Positions 25,693 to 35,179 of a stretch of DNA of 64,000 bases are shown one piece after another. Both the position numbers and the translations under genes were made by a program. The DNA is taken from the NCBI GenBank assembly GCA_016793635.1, contig JAEUMD010000013.1:186001-250000 (forward strand). The letters are read 5' to 3'. The DNA comes from Hyphomicrobiaceae bacterium (GTDB lineage: Bacteria > Pseudomonadota > Alphaproteobacteria > Rhizobiales > Hyphomicrobiaceae). The notes under the pieces are model-generated. The model was not told where the DNA came from. It ran no database searches and worked only from the letters and a program-made list of their open reading frames with translations. Every line of letters begins with the position of its first letter. Positions within the stretch are counted from its first letter, which is position 1.

Positions 25693-26553
25693 TTACACGG
25701 CGTCCTTGCGCGCTCCGGGCGCGGTCCAGCCCTGGGCGCGCGGAAGCCGGCGCGAGAGAGTGCGCATCGGCCGCTCGACGAGGCGTCCCGCCAGGCCGCC
25801 GATCTGGTCTCCGGAAAGCCGCAGCAAACTGCACGTCGTCTGCAACCAACGCGGCCGGAGTGCACGCGACCACTTGGCGCGGAAGGCCCGCTCCGTCGCG
25901 GTGAAGTTGTCGTCCTTCTTTCCCGCGGAGAGGTGCGCGAGATGAAAGTCGATCACGTAGGCGTTCCAACCTGCGATGTCGGCGTTGAGACAGATGTCGG
26001 CGCCGTAGAAATGAAAGCCGGAAAGGTCGCGCGAGAAGCCGACGCGGGCCGAGCGTCGAACGACGATGAAGTTCTCGTCGAGGCTCAGGACACGCTGGGG
26101 AAGCTCGCCCACGTGGCGGTCGGCGCCGTGCGGGTCGGTGATGCGCAGCGCGAGAACACCGGGCGAGACGCCACCGGCGTTGCCGGCGAGCGCCCAGGCC
26201 GGATCGACTGCATCGAGGTCCGCGAGGCAGCGGTCGAGATCGCGCCGGCGCTCGGTGAGCAGGCGGATGTCCTGGTGGCACAGGATCACGTATTCGCCCT
26301 GCGCCTCGCCGAGCAGCGCGTTCAGCCCGGAATAGGCGCAGATCTGATCGCCGCGCGTGTTGTCGATGTAAAGGTACTCGCAGTCGCCGGAGAACCCTCC
26401 CGCGCGCATCGATCCGCGCATCGCTTCGTAATGAGCGATATCGTTGACCATCGTCGCGATCGTGTAGCGAAGCGTTCGATGCGGATCGAGATCGACGTCA
26501 GGCCGCACGATGCGCTCGCGGATCTCGGCCGCGTTCAGGTGCTTTGTGGTCAT
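25693..26553 (-). CDS. GT2-like glycosyltransferase (Glyco_tranf_2_5 type)
   Basis: GT-A fold enzyme of 286 residues. It shows EYVILCHQDIRLL in place of the usual DxD strand, then DPAWALAGNAGG and GFHFYGADICLNADIAGW, a pattern I associate with the Glyco_tranf_2_5 group. It probably adds a sugar to a cell-surface glycan. The ATG at 26553 has AGGAAG 7 bases upstream and overlaps the stop of the preceding GT2 gene by four bases (ATGA). It reads into the flippase gene. Confidence 0.82.
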   Translation of the reverse strand: MTTKHLNAAEIRERIVRPDVDLDPHRTLRYTIATMVNDIAHYEAMRGSMRAGGFSGDCEYLYIDNTRGDQICAYSGLNALLGEAQGEYVILCHQDIRLLTERRRDLDRCLADLDAVDPAWALAGNAGGVSPGVLALRITDPHGADRHVGELPQRVLSLDENFIVVRRSARVGFSRDLSGFHFYGADICLNADIAGWNAYVIDFHLAHLSAGKKDDNFTATERAFRAKWSRALRPRWLQTTCSLLRLSGDQIGGLAGRLVERPMRTLSRRLPRAQGWTAPGARKDAV

Positions 26554-27569
26554 GCCCGGACTTCCTGCTGCTGCAACCCGGGTCCGCGCAGTGCCACACG
26601 CGCGCCGCCACCACGCCGGTCGGGGTAACCGCGCTTCCACTCGTGCCGCCGTTTCCAGACCTCGCGCCACGCGGCCGCGTTGTTCGCCAGCGCGGCGTTG
26701 TCCGTGATGCGTGCGCCAACGGCCGAGCCGATCCAGCGCGTCAACGGCCACAGGATCAGCAATAGTCGCGCGAAAGGCCGCTGCAACCGAGGGAAGTGGC
26801 GGCGGACGAGCGAAATCTTCGCCGCGAGGAGTTTGACGACCTTGCCGGCCTGAGTTGCTTCGGAGGCCCCGCCGTAGTGCACGATCGTCGCTGCCGGCGT
26901 GCTCATGGGCTGGGCACCGAGTGCGCGGGCACGCAGGCAGAGGTCGGCCTCCTCGCCGTACATGAAGAAGGTCGGGTCGAAGCCGCGCAGGCTCTTCCAG
27001 AGCTCGGCGGTGATGAGCAGGAAACAGCCCGATACGATGTCGACGGGGCGCTCGGTGTCGCGGCGCCAGCAGCCCAGTGCCTCGCTGTTGAAGAGGGGGG
27101 AGGCCGGGAACAACGCCGTGAGGCCACTGACCCGGCAGACGAGAGACCACAGTGTCATTCGGCCCCAGCAGGACGACGGGTTGAGGGTCATGTCGGCAAA
27201 TAGAGTGCGCCCGCCCCAGATCCCGGCGTCAGGCTCGGATCGCGCGAAGGCGACCAGCAAGTCGATGGAGCGGGGTAGCACCACCGTGTCGGGATTGAGC
27301 AACAGCAGATACTCGCCGCGCGCGTGGGAGGCGGCGACGTTGTTCGCCTGGCCGAAGCCGACGTTCTCATCGAGAGCGATTAGCCGCACACCGGCGGGAT
27401 GCGCGGCGATGGCCGCGGCCGAGCCATCGGTCGAGGCATTGTCGACGACGATGATTTCTTTCCCGACGTGCGTCTCCTCCCAGGCGGACTGGATCGCGGC
27501 GAGCGTCAGCTCGCGCGTGTTGTAGGAAACGATGAGGATCGAGACCTCGGGCCGTGGCGCGGCTTGCAT
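26550..27569 (-). CDS. Glycosyltransferase family 2 (rhamnosyltransferase-like)
   Basis: GT-A enzyme of 339 residues with the N-terminal signature VSILIVSYNTRELTL, the nucleotide-binding stretch VVDNASTDGS, and LLLNPDTVV holding the metal-binding DxD equivalent. FDPTFFMYGEEADLCLRARA matches the catalytic-base region of bacterial rhamnosyltransferase-like GT2 enzymes. First gene of the three-gene polysaccharide operon. An ATG at 27596 is an alternative start; neither has a strong ribosome site. Confidence 0.88.
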   Translation of the reverse strand: MQAAPRPEVSILIVSYNTRELTLAAIQSAWEETHVGKEIIVVDNASTDGSAAAIAAHPAGVRLIALDENVGFGQANNVAASHARGEYLLLLNPDTVVLPRSIDLLVAFARSEPDAGIWGGRTLFADMTLNPSSCWGRMTLWSLVCRVSGLTALFPASPLFNSEALGCWRRDTERPVDIVSGCFLLITAELWKSLRGFDPTFFMYGEEADLCLRARALGAQPMSTPAATIVHYGGASEATQAGKVVKLLAAKISLVRRHFPRLQRPFARLLLILWPLTRWIGSAVGARITDNAALANNAAAWREVWKRRHEWKRGYPDRRGGGARVALRGPGLQQQEVRA

Positions 27570-27893
27570 GTGGTGTCCGTCGCGGTTGAGCGGCATGGTA
27601 CGCCGCGACGCCCCCGCCAGCCGGGCGGGAGGACAGCGGCCACACATCGTAGGCGGTGCCAGCTAATCCCGCGTTAAGCGCTGCGTTAAGGTCCTCGCAA
27701 AAGTTCTCGCAATATTCGGCGGCGGGGGCGGACAGGATGGCACGGCCGGTGTCCCGACGCCTCGCTCGAAGGGGTGGGTGGGGCAGGTGCTCCGCGGGCG
27801 CGCCATAACGAAGCTTCCAGGGGGCGGCGTTGACTGGTAAACGCGGGACGGTCGTGGTCGCCGCGCGGCCGTTCATCAGGCTCGGAGGTTGTC

Positions 27894-30587
27894 ATGGCAG
27901 CAAAGCCGCAGGTCTATCTGTTCGGTCGCGGCATGACCGACGGAAATGCCGGTCTCAAGGAACTGCTCGGTGGCAAGGGCGCGAACCTCGCCGAGATGGC
28001 GAGCCTCGGCCTGCCAGTGCCGCCCGGCTTCACGATCACCACCGAGGTCTGCCGCGCCTATTACGATCACGGGCGCAAGCTGCCGGAAGGGCTCGAGGGC
28101 GAGGTCGGCGCAGCACTCGCACGCGTCGGAGAGGCGGTCGGCAAGATATTCGGCGATCCGGAAAACCCGCTATTGGTCTCGGTTCGATCGGGCGCGCTGG
28201 CGTCGATGCCGGGCATGATGGATACGATCCTGAATCTCGGCCTCAACGACCAGACGGTGCTCGGCCTCGCGCGCCATGCCAACGACGAGCGTTTTGCCTA
28301 CGACAGCTATCGCCGCTTCATCCAGATGTACGGAGACGTGGTTCTGGGCGTCGATCATTCTGTGTTCGAGGACATTCTGGAGGGCTTCAAGAACCTCAAC
28401 GGTCTCGCTCTCGATACCGATCTCAACGCCGACCACTGGAAGGAAATCGTCGCCGAGTACAAGAGCGCGGTCGAGACCGAGCTTGGCGAGCCGTTTCCGC
28501 AGGACACCCGAAAGCAGCTCTGGGGCGCGATCTCGGCCGTGTTCGGCTCGTGGCAGAACGCCCGCGCCAAAACGTACCGCCGTCTGCACAACATTCCCGA
28601 CGACTGGGGCACCGCCGTCAACGTCCAGGCGATGGTGTTCGGCAACATGGGCGAGACTTCGGCGACGGGAGTCGCGTTCACGCGCAATCCCTCGACCGGC
28701 GCCAACCGCATCTACGGCGAGTTCCTGCTCAATGCACAGGGTGAGGACGTGGTCGCCGGTATCCGCACGCCGCAGCCGCTGACAGAGGAAGCGCGCGCCG
28801 AGGCAGGTGAAGAGCTGCCGTCGCTCGAAAGCCTGATGCCGCGATCGTTCGACGATCTGCGGCGCGTGTTCGACAAGCTGGAGCGCCACTACCGCGACAT
28901 GCAGGACATCGAGTTCACCATCCAGGAAGGCCAGCTCTGGATGTTGCAGACGCGCTCGGGCAAGCGCACGCTCGAGGCGGCGCTGCGCATCGCCGTCGAC
29001 CTCGCGGACGAAGGTGTCATTCCGCGCGAGGAGGCGGTGATGCGGATCGATCCTTCGGCCCTCGACCAGCTCTTGCATCCGACCATCGCGCCCGATGCCG
29101 TGAAGCACGTACTGACCAACGGCCTGCCCGCCTCGCCCGGCGCGGCGGCTGGCGAGATCGTCTTCACCGCGGACGCGGCCGAGGAAGCGAAGTCGCGCGG
29201 CCGAAGCGTCATCCTGGTGCGCGTCGAGACGAGCCCCGAGGATATTCACGGCATGCACGCGGCGGCCGGCATCCTGACCGCGCGCGGCGGCATGACGAGC
29301 CACGCGGCCGTCGTGGCGCGCGGCATGGGGCGGCCTTGCGTATCGGGAGCTGGCGCGCTGAAGATCGATGCCAAGGCCGGCACGCTGACCATCGGGCGGG
29401 AGGTGTTCACCGCGGGTGACATCATTACCATCGACGGCGGCACCGGCGAGGTTCTGAAGGGGGCGACGAAGATGCGCCAGCCCGAGCTCTCCGGCGCGTT
29501 CGCGACGCTGATGGGCTGGGCGGATAAGCACCGCACGCTCGGCGTCCGCGCCAACGCCGATACGCCCCGTGATGCCGAGCAGGCGAAGAGCTTCGGCGCC
29601 GAGGGCATCGGCCTCTGTCGCACCGAGCACATGTTCTTCGACGAGGGCCGCATTCTGGCGGTGCGCGAGATGATCCTCGCCGACGACGAGAAGGGCCGCC
29701 GCGCCGCGCTGGCGCAGCTTCTCGAGATGCAGCGCGGCGACTTCGTGCAGCTCTTCGAGATCATGGAGGGCCGGCCGGTGACGATCCGCCTTCTCGACCC
29801 GCCGCTGCACGAGTTCCTGCCGCACGAGGCGCGCGAGCAGCAGGCCGTCGCCGATGCGCTCGCAATTCCGGTCGAGCGGGTGAAGCGGCGCGTCGCCGAG
29901 CTGTTCGAGGTGAATCCGATGCTTGGCTTCCGCGGCTGCCGTCTCGCCGTGCGCTATCCCGAGATCGCCGAGATGCAGGCGCGCGCGATCTTCGAGGCAA
30001 CGCTCGCAACCGAAGCGGCGACAGGCCACGCCGTGGTGCCCGAGATCATGATTCCGCTGGTCATCTACCGGCGTGAATACGACCTCGTGGCAGACGTGAT
30101 CCGCGCCACCGCGACGGCCGTCGAGAATGAAACGGGGAAGACCCTTTCCTATCTGCTCGGCACCATGGTCGAGCTGCCGCGCTGCGCACTCAAGGCGGAC
30201 GAGATCGCGGCCGGCGACGATGGCGCCGGGTTCTTCTCGTTCGGCACCAACGACCTGACACAGACCTGCCTCGGCCTCAGCCGCGACGACATCGGGCCGA
30301 TCCTCACCACCTATCATGATCGCGGCATCCTTCCGGCCGACCCGTTCGTATCCATCGATCAGGAGGGCGTGGGCGAGCTGGTCCGCATCGGCACCGAGCG
30401 CGGCCGGCGGGTGAAACCGGGCCTCAAGATCGGCATCTGCGGGGAGCACGGAGGCGACCCGGCGTCGGTCAGGTTCTTCTACGATACGGGCCTGGATTAC
30501 GTGTCTTGTTCGCCGTTCCGCGTTCCGATCGCGCGCCTTGCCGCTGCGCAAGCGGCATTGAGGACCGGGCGCCCCGTCTTCGATTGA
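27894..30587 (+). CDS. ppdK: Pyruvate, phosphate dikinase
   Basis: Interconverts pyruvate and phosphoenolpyruvate with ATP and phosphate, for gluconeogenesis or reverse glycolytic flux. At 897 residues it is full length. The N-terminal ATP-grasp domain begins GGKGANLAEMASLGLPVPPG; the swivelling phosphohistidine domain has GGMTSHAAVVARGMG with H470; the C-terminal barrel has GICGEHGGDP with C849, the catalytic acid. The ATG at 27894 is preceded by GGAGG at 5 bases. It fits a lifestyle on organic acids, consistent with the acetate-type symporter in this window. Confidence 0.97.
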   Translation: MAAKPQVYLFGRGMTDGNAGLKELLGGKGANLAEMASLGLPVPPGFTITTEVCRAYYDHGRKLPEGLEGEVGAALARVGEAVGKIFGDPENPLLVSVRSGALASMPGMMDTILNLGLNDQTVLGLARHANDERFAYDSYRRFIQMYGDVVLGVDHSVFEDILEGFKNLNGLALDTDLNADHWKEIVAEYKSAVETELGEPFPQDTRKQLWGAISAVFGSWQNARAKTYRRLHNIPDDWGTAVNVQAMVFGNMGETSATGVAFTRNPSTGANRIYGEFLLNAQGEDVVAGIRTPQPLTEEARAEAGEELPSLESLMPRSFDDLRRVFDKLERHYRDMQDIEFTIQEGQLWMLQTRSGKRTLEAALRIAVDLADEGVIPREEAVMRIDPSALDQLLHPTIAPDAVKHVLTNGLPASPGAAAGEIVFTADAAEEAKSRGRSVILVRVETSPEDIHGMHAAAGILTARGGMTSHAAVVARGMGRPCVSGAGALKIDAKAGTLTIGREVFTAGDIITIDGGTGEVLKGATKMRQPELSGAFATLMGWADKHRTLGVRANADTPRDAEQAKSFGAEGIGLCRTEHMFFDEGRILAVREMILADDEKGRRAALAQLLEMQRGDFVQLFEIMEGRPVTIRLLDPPLHEFLPHEAREQQAVADALAIPVERVKRRVAELFEVNPMLGFRGCRLAVRYPEIAEMQARAIFEATLATEAATGHAVVPEIMIPLVIYRREYDLVADVIRATATAVENETGKTLSYLLGTMVELPRCALKADEIAAGDDGAGFFSFGTNDLTQTCLGLSRDDIGPILTTYHDRGILPADPFVSIDQEGVGELVRIGTERGRRVKPGLKIGICGEHGGDPASVRFFYDTGLDYVSCSPFRVPIARLAAAQAALRTGRPVFD

Positions 30588-30594
30588 CGGGGCG
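30570..30594 (+). terminator. Hairpin overlapping the ppdK stop
   Basis: CGCCCCGTC / GACGGGGCG, a perfect 9-bp stem with a 7-base loop that contains the end of ppdK. No T-run follows, so it may stabilise the mRNA rather than terminate. Confidence 0.4.
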
Positions 30595-30799
30595 TGCGAT
30601 CCGGTGCGACGAGGGTGCTCCGCCATCACGCGGCCGCGCCAGGGCTGTTCGCGGGCGGTCGAAGGGCGCTATAAGCTCGCGGACGCGCCCCTCCCGGGCC
30701 ATCCAGAACGACCGCACTTCCGAGGCATAGGTGCTATGCCCCGCACGGAGCCCTTCGCCAACCGGTGGCAGGTCGCCCCGCTCACAGGCCACGAGGAAC

Positions 30800-32239
30800 A
30801 TGTCCACGCCGCCTACCGTCGCCATTGTCGGCCGCCCGAACGTCGGCAAGTCGACGCTCTTCAATCGCCTCACCGGCAAGCGCACGGCCCTCGTGTCGGA
30901 TCTGCCGGGGCTGACGCGCGACCGCCGCGAGGGCGAGTTCAAGCTTGGTCCCCACCTTCTGCGGCTCGTCGATACGGCGGGCCTCGAGGAGGCGACGTCG
31001 GGCTCGGTCGCCGCGCGCATGCGAGAGCAGAGCGAGACCGCCGTGCGCAGCGCCGACCTGGCGCTGTTCGTCATCGACGCCCGCGATGGGGTGACGCCGC
31101 AGGACGAGGTCTTCGCTCGCTTCGTGCGCACCACGGGCAAGCCGGTCATTCTGGTCGCCAACAAGGCCGAGGGGCGCGCTGGCGAATCCGGTTTCTACGA
31201 TGCCTTCAAGCTCGGCCTCGGCGAGCCGGTCGCGATTTCGGCCGAGCACGGCGAAGGCATCGGTGATCTTGCCGACGACATCCTGAAGGCGCTTGGTCTT
31301 TCACTGCCCGTCACTGCGCGCAAGGGTGGCCGTAACCGCGTCCACGAGGATGCCGAAAGCGAAGTTCCGCCCGTGGCGGCCGAAACCGAGGATGCGGCGG
31401 CTAAGCGCCCGATCCGCGTCGCCATCGTCGGCCGGCCGAATGCCGGCAAGTCCACGCTCGTCAACGCGCTGCTTCAGGACGAGCGCATGTTGACGGGACC
31501 GGAGCCGGGCCTCACCCGCGATACCATCTCGACGGAGCTCGTCTGGCAGGACCGCCGCTTCCTGCTGTTCGATACGGCGGGGTTGCGCCGCAAGGCGAAG
31601 GTGACCGAGCTCGCCGAGCAGCTTTCCACCAGCGACACCGTTCGGGCGATCCGCTTTGCCGAGGTGGTGGTTCTGATGATCGATGCGGAGCGGCCGTTCG
31701 AAAACCAGGATCTGACCATTGGCGACATGGCGGCGAGCGAGGGGCGCGCGCTCGTCGTTGCCGTCAACAAATGGGACCTCGTCGCGGAGAAGCAGAAGCT
31801 GCTCAAAGACCTGCGCGAGATCGTCGCGGAAAAGCTGTCGCAGGTCTCGGGCGTACCGCTCGTCACCATCTCGGCGCTGGGTGAAAACGGGCTCGACCGG
31901 CTGATGCAGACCGTCGCTGCCGCCTACGAGGGTTGGAACCGGCGCATTCCGACACCGGCTCTCAATCGCTGGCTGCAGGAGGCGCTAGCCCGCCATGCTC
32001 CGCCCGCCGTCGCCGGCAGGCGCATTCGCCTGCGCTACGTGACGCAGCCCTCGTCGCGGCCGCCGACCTTCGTCGCGTTCTGTTCACGGCCGGGCGAGCT
32101 GCCGAAGTCGTATCTGCGCTACCTCACCAACAGCCTGAGGCAAGCCTTTGATCTGCCGGGCGTGCCGATCCGTTTCAACCTGAAAAAGGGAGAGAATCCC
32201 TACGCCGAGAAAGGGCCGCGCGGCAGGTCGCGGCGGTAG
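30800..32239 (+). CDS. der: Ribosome-assembly GTPase Der (EngA)
   Basis: Double-GTPase protein of 479 residues needed for 50S subunit assembly. The first G domain has GRPNVGKST and DTAGLEEA; the second has GRPNAGKST and NKWDLV; a KH-like domain follows (residues from about 380) and a basic tail. The start at 30800 gives the expected N-terminus MSTPPTVAIVGRPN; an in-frame ATG at 30731 would add 23 unrelated residues. The GAGG site is only 3 bases from the ATG, closer than normal. Confidence 0.96.
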   Translation: MSTPPTVAIVGRPNVGKSTLFNRLTGKRTALVSDLPGLTRDRREGEFKLGPHLLRLVDTAGLEEATSGSVAARMREQSETAVRSADLALFVIDARDGVTPQDEVFARFVRTTGKPVILVANKAEGRAGESGFYDAFKLGLGEPVAISAEHGEGIGDLADDILKALGLSLPVTARKGGRNRVHEDAESEVPPVAAETEDAAAKRPIRVAIVGRPNAGKSTLVNALLQDERMLTGPEPGLTRDTISTELVWQDRRFLLFDTAGLRRKAKVTELAEQLSTSDTVRAIRFAEVVVLMIDAERPFENQDLTIGDMAASEGRALVVAVNKWDLVAEKQKLLKDLREIVAEKLSQVSGVPLVTISALGENGLDRLMQTVAAAYEGWNRRIPTPALNRWLQEALARHAPPAVAGRRIRLRYVTQPSSRPPTFVAFCSRPGELPKSYLRYLTNSLRQAFDLPGVPIRFNLKKGENPYAEKGPRGRSRR

Positions 32240-32421
32240 GGTCCGAGGCAAATTTCACCTGCGATGTTACGTTTTGGTCATGCGACCTTCGCCCGGTGCG
32301 ATCTTCTGGCTCTGGCACACTTCCGCCAGAAACTCTATTTACCCGCCACGTTTGAAAGCGCGCGAGCACAGGGTTTCAATTCGATCGCATCGGCGCGGGC
32401 AATAGAAAAACAGGAAACAGT

Positions 32422-32712
32422 ATGATGAGCAGAGTCCTTCGTGCCGGCGCTATGGTCGCCATGCTTGCAATGACTGCGGGAGCCGGCATCGCGACGGCCG
32501 ACCCCGCTGCGGCGGCAGGCGAAAAGGGTCCCTTCTCGCAGCGCGTCCGCAATGCCTGCAAGAGCGACTACAATCGTTTCTGCCCCAACTACAATCTCTA
32601 CTCGCACGAGCTGCGCCGCTGCATGCAGGCAGCCGGCAAGGCGATCTCGCAGGGCTGCATTCGCGCGCTAGTCGATGCCGGCGAGGTGCCGCGCTCCATG
32701 CTGTCGAAGTAA
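32422..32712 (+). CDS. Small exported cysteine-rich-repeat protein
   Basis: A 96-residue periplasmic protein. A signal peptide (GAMVAMLAMTAGAGIATADP) precedes a four-cysteine core: ACKSDYNRFCP, then RRCMQAAGKAISQGCIRALVDAGEV. The product of 61172-61453 shows the same cysteine spacing and closing motif, so these two genes 28 kb apart are paralogs. The pattern resembles the short cysteine-rich repeat found in Golgi glycoprotein 1 and in several alphaproteobacterial secreted proteins. Function unknown. A strong terminator follows. Confidence 0.8.
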   Translation: MMSRVLRAGAMVAMLAMTAGAGIATADPAAAAGEKGPFSQRVRNACKSDYNRFCPNYNLYSHELRRCMQAAGKAISQGCIRALVDAGEVPRSMLSK

Positions 32713-32759
32713 CCACCCGCCGTCAGGCGGCGGTGAAGCTGACCGTGCATGAAACGACG

Positions 32760-32786
32760 AAGGCCCGCGCTCGGCGCGGGCCTTTT
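32760..32786 (+). terminator. Intrinsic terminator
   Basis: AAGGCCCGCGC-TCG-GCGCGGGCCTT, an 11-bp stem with a 3-base loop ending in a TTTT run, 47 bases after the upstream stop codon. Confidence 0.93.
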
Positions 32787-33005
32787 CGCTATCGTCATTA
32801 CCGCGACGCGGCGTCCGCTCATCCGCCTGCATATCGGGAGCTGGAGCGCAGTGGGCGGGAGCACCCGTGGCGAACATGAAGAAGGCCACGGGGCTCACCG
32901 CCCACACGGGCGTCAACCGTTAGACTGGCGCCGCTCCGGACCACGCGATATAGGGGCATCGAACCGGGGGTTCAAGGGTTATTTTGCCGCCCGTTGCCGG
33001 GGGCT

Positions 33006-33174
33006 CTAGTGTTCCGTCTCCGACACTTGGTTCCCAGTGCGGCATGCGATCGACCAAGTGTCGGAGACGAAAAGAACACTAGCAACTCGATGCTTCTAGT
33101 GTTGCTTTTGTCACTAGCGCTTGGCAGACCACCGTTCTTCAACCGGGAACCAAGCGTTAGTGACGCAACACTAG
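33006..33174. repeat. Composite palindromic intergenic element
   Basis: Two long hairpins in succession. The first (33006-33082) has outer arms CTAGTGTT/AACACTAG and a 17-bp inner stem beginning CGTCTCCGACACTTGG. The second (33096-33174) has outer arms CTAGTGTTGC/GCAACACTAG and inner stems GTCACTA/TAGTGAC and CGCTTGG/CCAAGCG. In addition CTTGGTTCCC (33026-33035) is the reverse complement of 33145-33154, so both units can also fold as one larger structure. The octamer CTAGTGTT appears four times in alternating orientation. The design resembles mosaic palindromic repeats such as RIME/BIME or a small MITE. Confidence 0.85.
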
Positions 33175-33238
33175 TGCAGGCGCGGCGACGCTACATATCA
33201 GCGTGGCGGCATCGATTTGGCGGAACGGACGAGCGCGC

Positions 33239-33700
33239 GTGAGCGAAACGGCGACAGAGGTTCTATTCTACCATCTCGAGCGCCAGCCACTCGAGAAAGT
33301 GCTGCCGGGTCTCCTCGAGCGGACGCTGGAGCGCGGCTGGCGCGCGGTGGTTCAATCCGGGTCCGAAGAGCGGCTCGAGGCGCTCGATCTTGCACTCTGG
33401 ACCTATCGCGACGACAGCTTTCTTCCTCATGGGACGCGCAAGGATGGGTTGCCCGAGCATCAGCCGGTCTATCTGACGACGGGCAGTGAGACGCCAAACG
33501 GAGCGGGTGTGCGCTTCCTCGTCGATGGTGCGGTGGCTGAGGGCCACACAGGCTTCGTTCGTATTGTCTACCTGTTCGACGGCCACGACCCTCAGGCGGT
33601 GGAACTCGCGCGAGGCCAATGGCGCGCGGCGAAAACCGCTGGATGCTCGGTCGCCTACTGGCAGCAGGACGGCGAAGGGCGCTGGTCGAAGAAGGCTTGA
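33239..33700 (+). CDS. holC: DNA polymerase III subunit chi
   Basis: Clamp-loader accessory subunit of 153 residues, which in E. coli links the polymerase to single-stranded DNA-binding protein. It starts with the family pattern TEVLFYHLERQPLEKVLPGL, and contains WTYRDDSFLPHGT and VYLFDGHDPQAVELAR. The GTG at 33239 was chosen; the ribosome site is weak. rlmJ begins 27 bases after its stop. The upstream neighbour is the palindromic element, not pepA as in many relatives. Confidence 0.92.
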   Translation: MSETATEVLFYHLERQPLEKVLPGLLERTLERGWRAVVQSGSEERLEALDLALWTYRDDSFLPHGTRKDGLPEHQPVYLTTGSETPNGAGVRFLVDGAVAEGHTGFVRIVYLFDGHDPQAVELARGQWRAAKTAGCSVAYWQQDGEGRWSKKA

Positions 33701-33726
33701 GCGGGCAGGGCGGGAACAGGGCCGAC

Positions 33727-34623
33727 ATGAACTATCGCCATGCCTATCACGCCGGCAATTTCGCCGACGTCTTGAAGCATCTCGTGCTGACGCTTGTGAT
33801 CGAGCACCTCAAGCTAAAGCCGCAACCCTTCCGCGTCATCGATACTCACGCCGGCATCGGCCTTTACGATCTCGCGGGCGTCGAGGCGGGTAAGACGGGA
33901 GAGTGGCGCGCGGGTATCGCGCGTCTGCTTGCCGCCGATTTTTCGCCCGTCGCGCGAGAGGTTCTTGAGCCCTACCTGTCTGTCGTCGGGCCCTACCTTG
34001 GCGGCGACCTCGAAGCGCCGGGCATGAAGCGCGAGTATCCCGGAAGTCCGCTTATCGCGCGCGACCTCATGCGGCCCGGAGATGCACTCGTGTTGAACGA
34101 GCTGCATCCCGAAGACCGCGCGGCGCTGGAGACGCTCTTTCGCAGGGACAAACAAACCAAGGTGCTCGGGCTCGACGGTTACACGGTCATCAAATCGACG
34201 CTTCCGCCCAAGGAACGTCGCGGCGTGCTGCTGGTCGATCCACCGTTCGAGGAGTCGGGCGAGTTCGACCGGTTGATAAGCGGCATGCACGACGCCTTTC
34301 GTCGGTTCGCCGGAGGCACCCAAATCCTCTGGTATCCGGTCAAGGATCTTCCAGCCGTCGACCGCTTCCGCCGCCGTATCGCCGCTGATGCGCTCGCCGA
34401 GACACTACTCCTGGAGATAGCTGTTCGCGATCCGCGGGCGGGAACTCCGGGGCTCGCGGCGACCGGCGTCGTGGTGGTCAACCCGCCGTACACGCTGCAT
34501 GGCAAGCTCGCGGCGGTCATGCCCGAGCTTCTCAGCGCTATGGCGGGCGTGCCCGAGACATCGCCGGGTGCCTCCTACAGGCTCGAATGGCTGGTCTGCG
34601 AGAAGCCTGCGGCACGCATCTAG
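33727..34623 (+). CDS. rlmJ: 23S rRNA (adenine2030-N6)-methyltransferase
   Basis: Methylates A2030 of 23S rRNA using S-adenosylmethionine. 298 residues, beginning with the family signature MNYRHAYHAGNFADVLKH; the catalytic motif is DPPFEE in LLVDPPFEESG. The N-terminus requires ATG 33727, 26 bases after holC, and the two are probably co-transcribed. Confidence 0.95.
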   Translation: MNYRHAYHAGNFADVLKHLVLTLVIEHLKLKPQPFRVIDTHAGIGLYDLAGVEAGKTGEWRAGIARLLAADFSPVAREVLEPYLSVVGPYLGGDLEAPGMKREYPGSPLIARDLMRPGDALVLNELHPEDRAALETLFRRDKQTKVLGLDGYTVIKSTLPPKERRGVLLVDPPFEESGEFDRLISGMHDAFRRFAGGTQILWYPVKDLPAVDRFRRRIAADALAETLLLEIAVRDPRAGTPGLAATGVVVVNPPYTLHGKLAAVMPELLSAMAGVPETSPGASYRLEWLVCEKPAARI

Positions 34624-35179
34624 AGCGTGATCCGATCGCACGGAACGCGGTGGCGAGGAGGGGTCGGATAAGGAAGCTCTGGCCGCCCAAGGCTAGAGAG
34701 CTTTCATCCGATCAACCGATCCTGCAGTCGGGCGAAACGCGGCCGGTTCCACATTATCGGTTGGCGCTCCAGGCTCCACCGGCTCCCGTCTACCAGGAAG
34801 CAAGCAGGCAGCGGCTGCGGCCCGGGGTGTGATGCGCCGGACACGCTGCTGTTGCATCGCAGCAATGAATTGGTGGAGGACTTTCTTCGATCTTGCGACG
34901 TATCGGACTTTCGTCGATAATCTCTGAACTGGTCGAGGTGGCTTAACGCCGCCGCGTCATCCGGTTTGCGGTTGATCGAGTCCGAAGAAGCGCATTCGCA
35001 ATGGTCCGCACTTCGAAACCAGCGCATGGTGCATTGCAGGATGTTCCGTGCGCCCCCGCCGAGAGCTCTCGCCACGGGCTCCGAGACGCGACTGCCATAA
35101 GGCTCCGTCAGGCGGTGGGGCTCGGCATCGCAGGCTTTGTCAGCCCTCCCCCGGGCTCCACTTGGAGGTTCATAGGCGA
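34624..35179. other. Long gap before the cold-shock gene
   Basis: 556 bases without a supportable gene; short open frames on both strands have no convincing composition or start. It probably holds the promoter and a long leader of the cold-shock gene, as is usual for csp genes, but no specific element was identified. Confidence 0.4.

Larger units (their letters stand above)
32713..33238. other. Gene-poor region with terminator and palindromic element
   Basis: Over 500 bases between the cysteine-rich protein gene and holC. It holds an intrinsic terminator at 32760-32786 and a complex palindromic element at 33006-33174. No gene is supported. Confidence 0.7.

Noticed and set aside
26554-27150. 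Upstream extension of the GT2-like gene that ends at 25693
   Set aside because: That part of the frame overlaps the preceding glycosyltransferase gene in another frame and has no domain; the start at 26553 has a good ribosome site and an ATGA overlap.
27671-27690. Two GCGTTAAG repeats upstream of ppdK
   Set aside because: The TTAA spacing is 8, not 7, so it is not a CtrA site; no other meaning was found.
28170-30629. Very long open frame (over 800 codons) opposite to ppdK
   Set aside because: It is a shadow of a GC-rich gene: ppdK on the + strand has all catalytic motifs, while the antisense product is Arg/His-rich with no domain. The same holds for long antisense frames opposite the symporter (48443-50707), the helicase (59144-60949), the ClC gene (62078-63261) and the receptor (17292-18995).
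34704-35075. 123-codon frame on the - strand upstream of the cold-shock gene
   Set aside because: Composition is random-looking (many Ser, Arg, Cys), no ribosome site, no recognisable motif.
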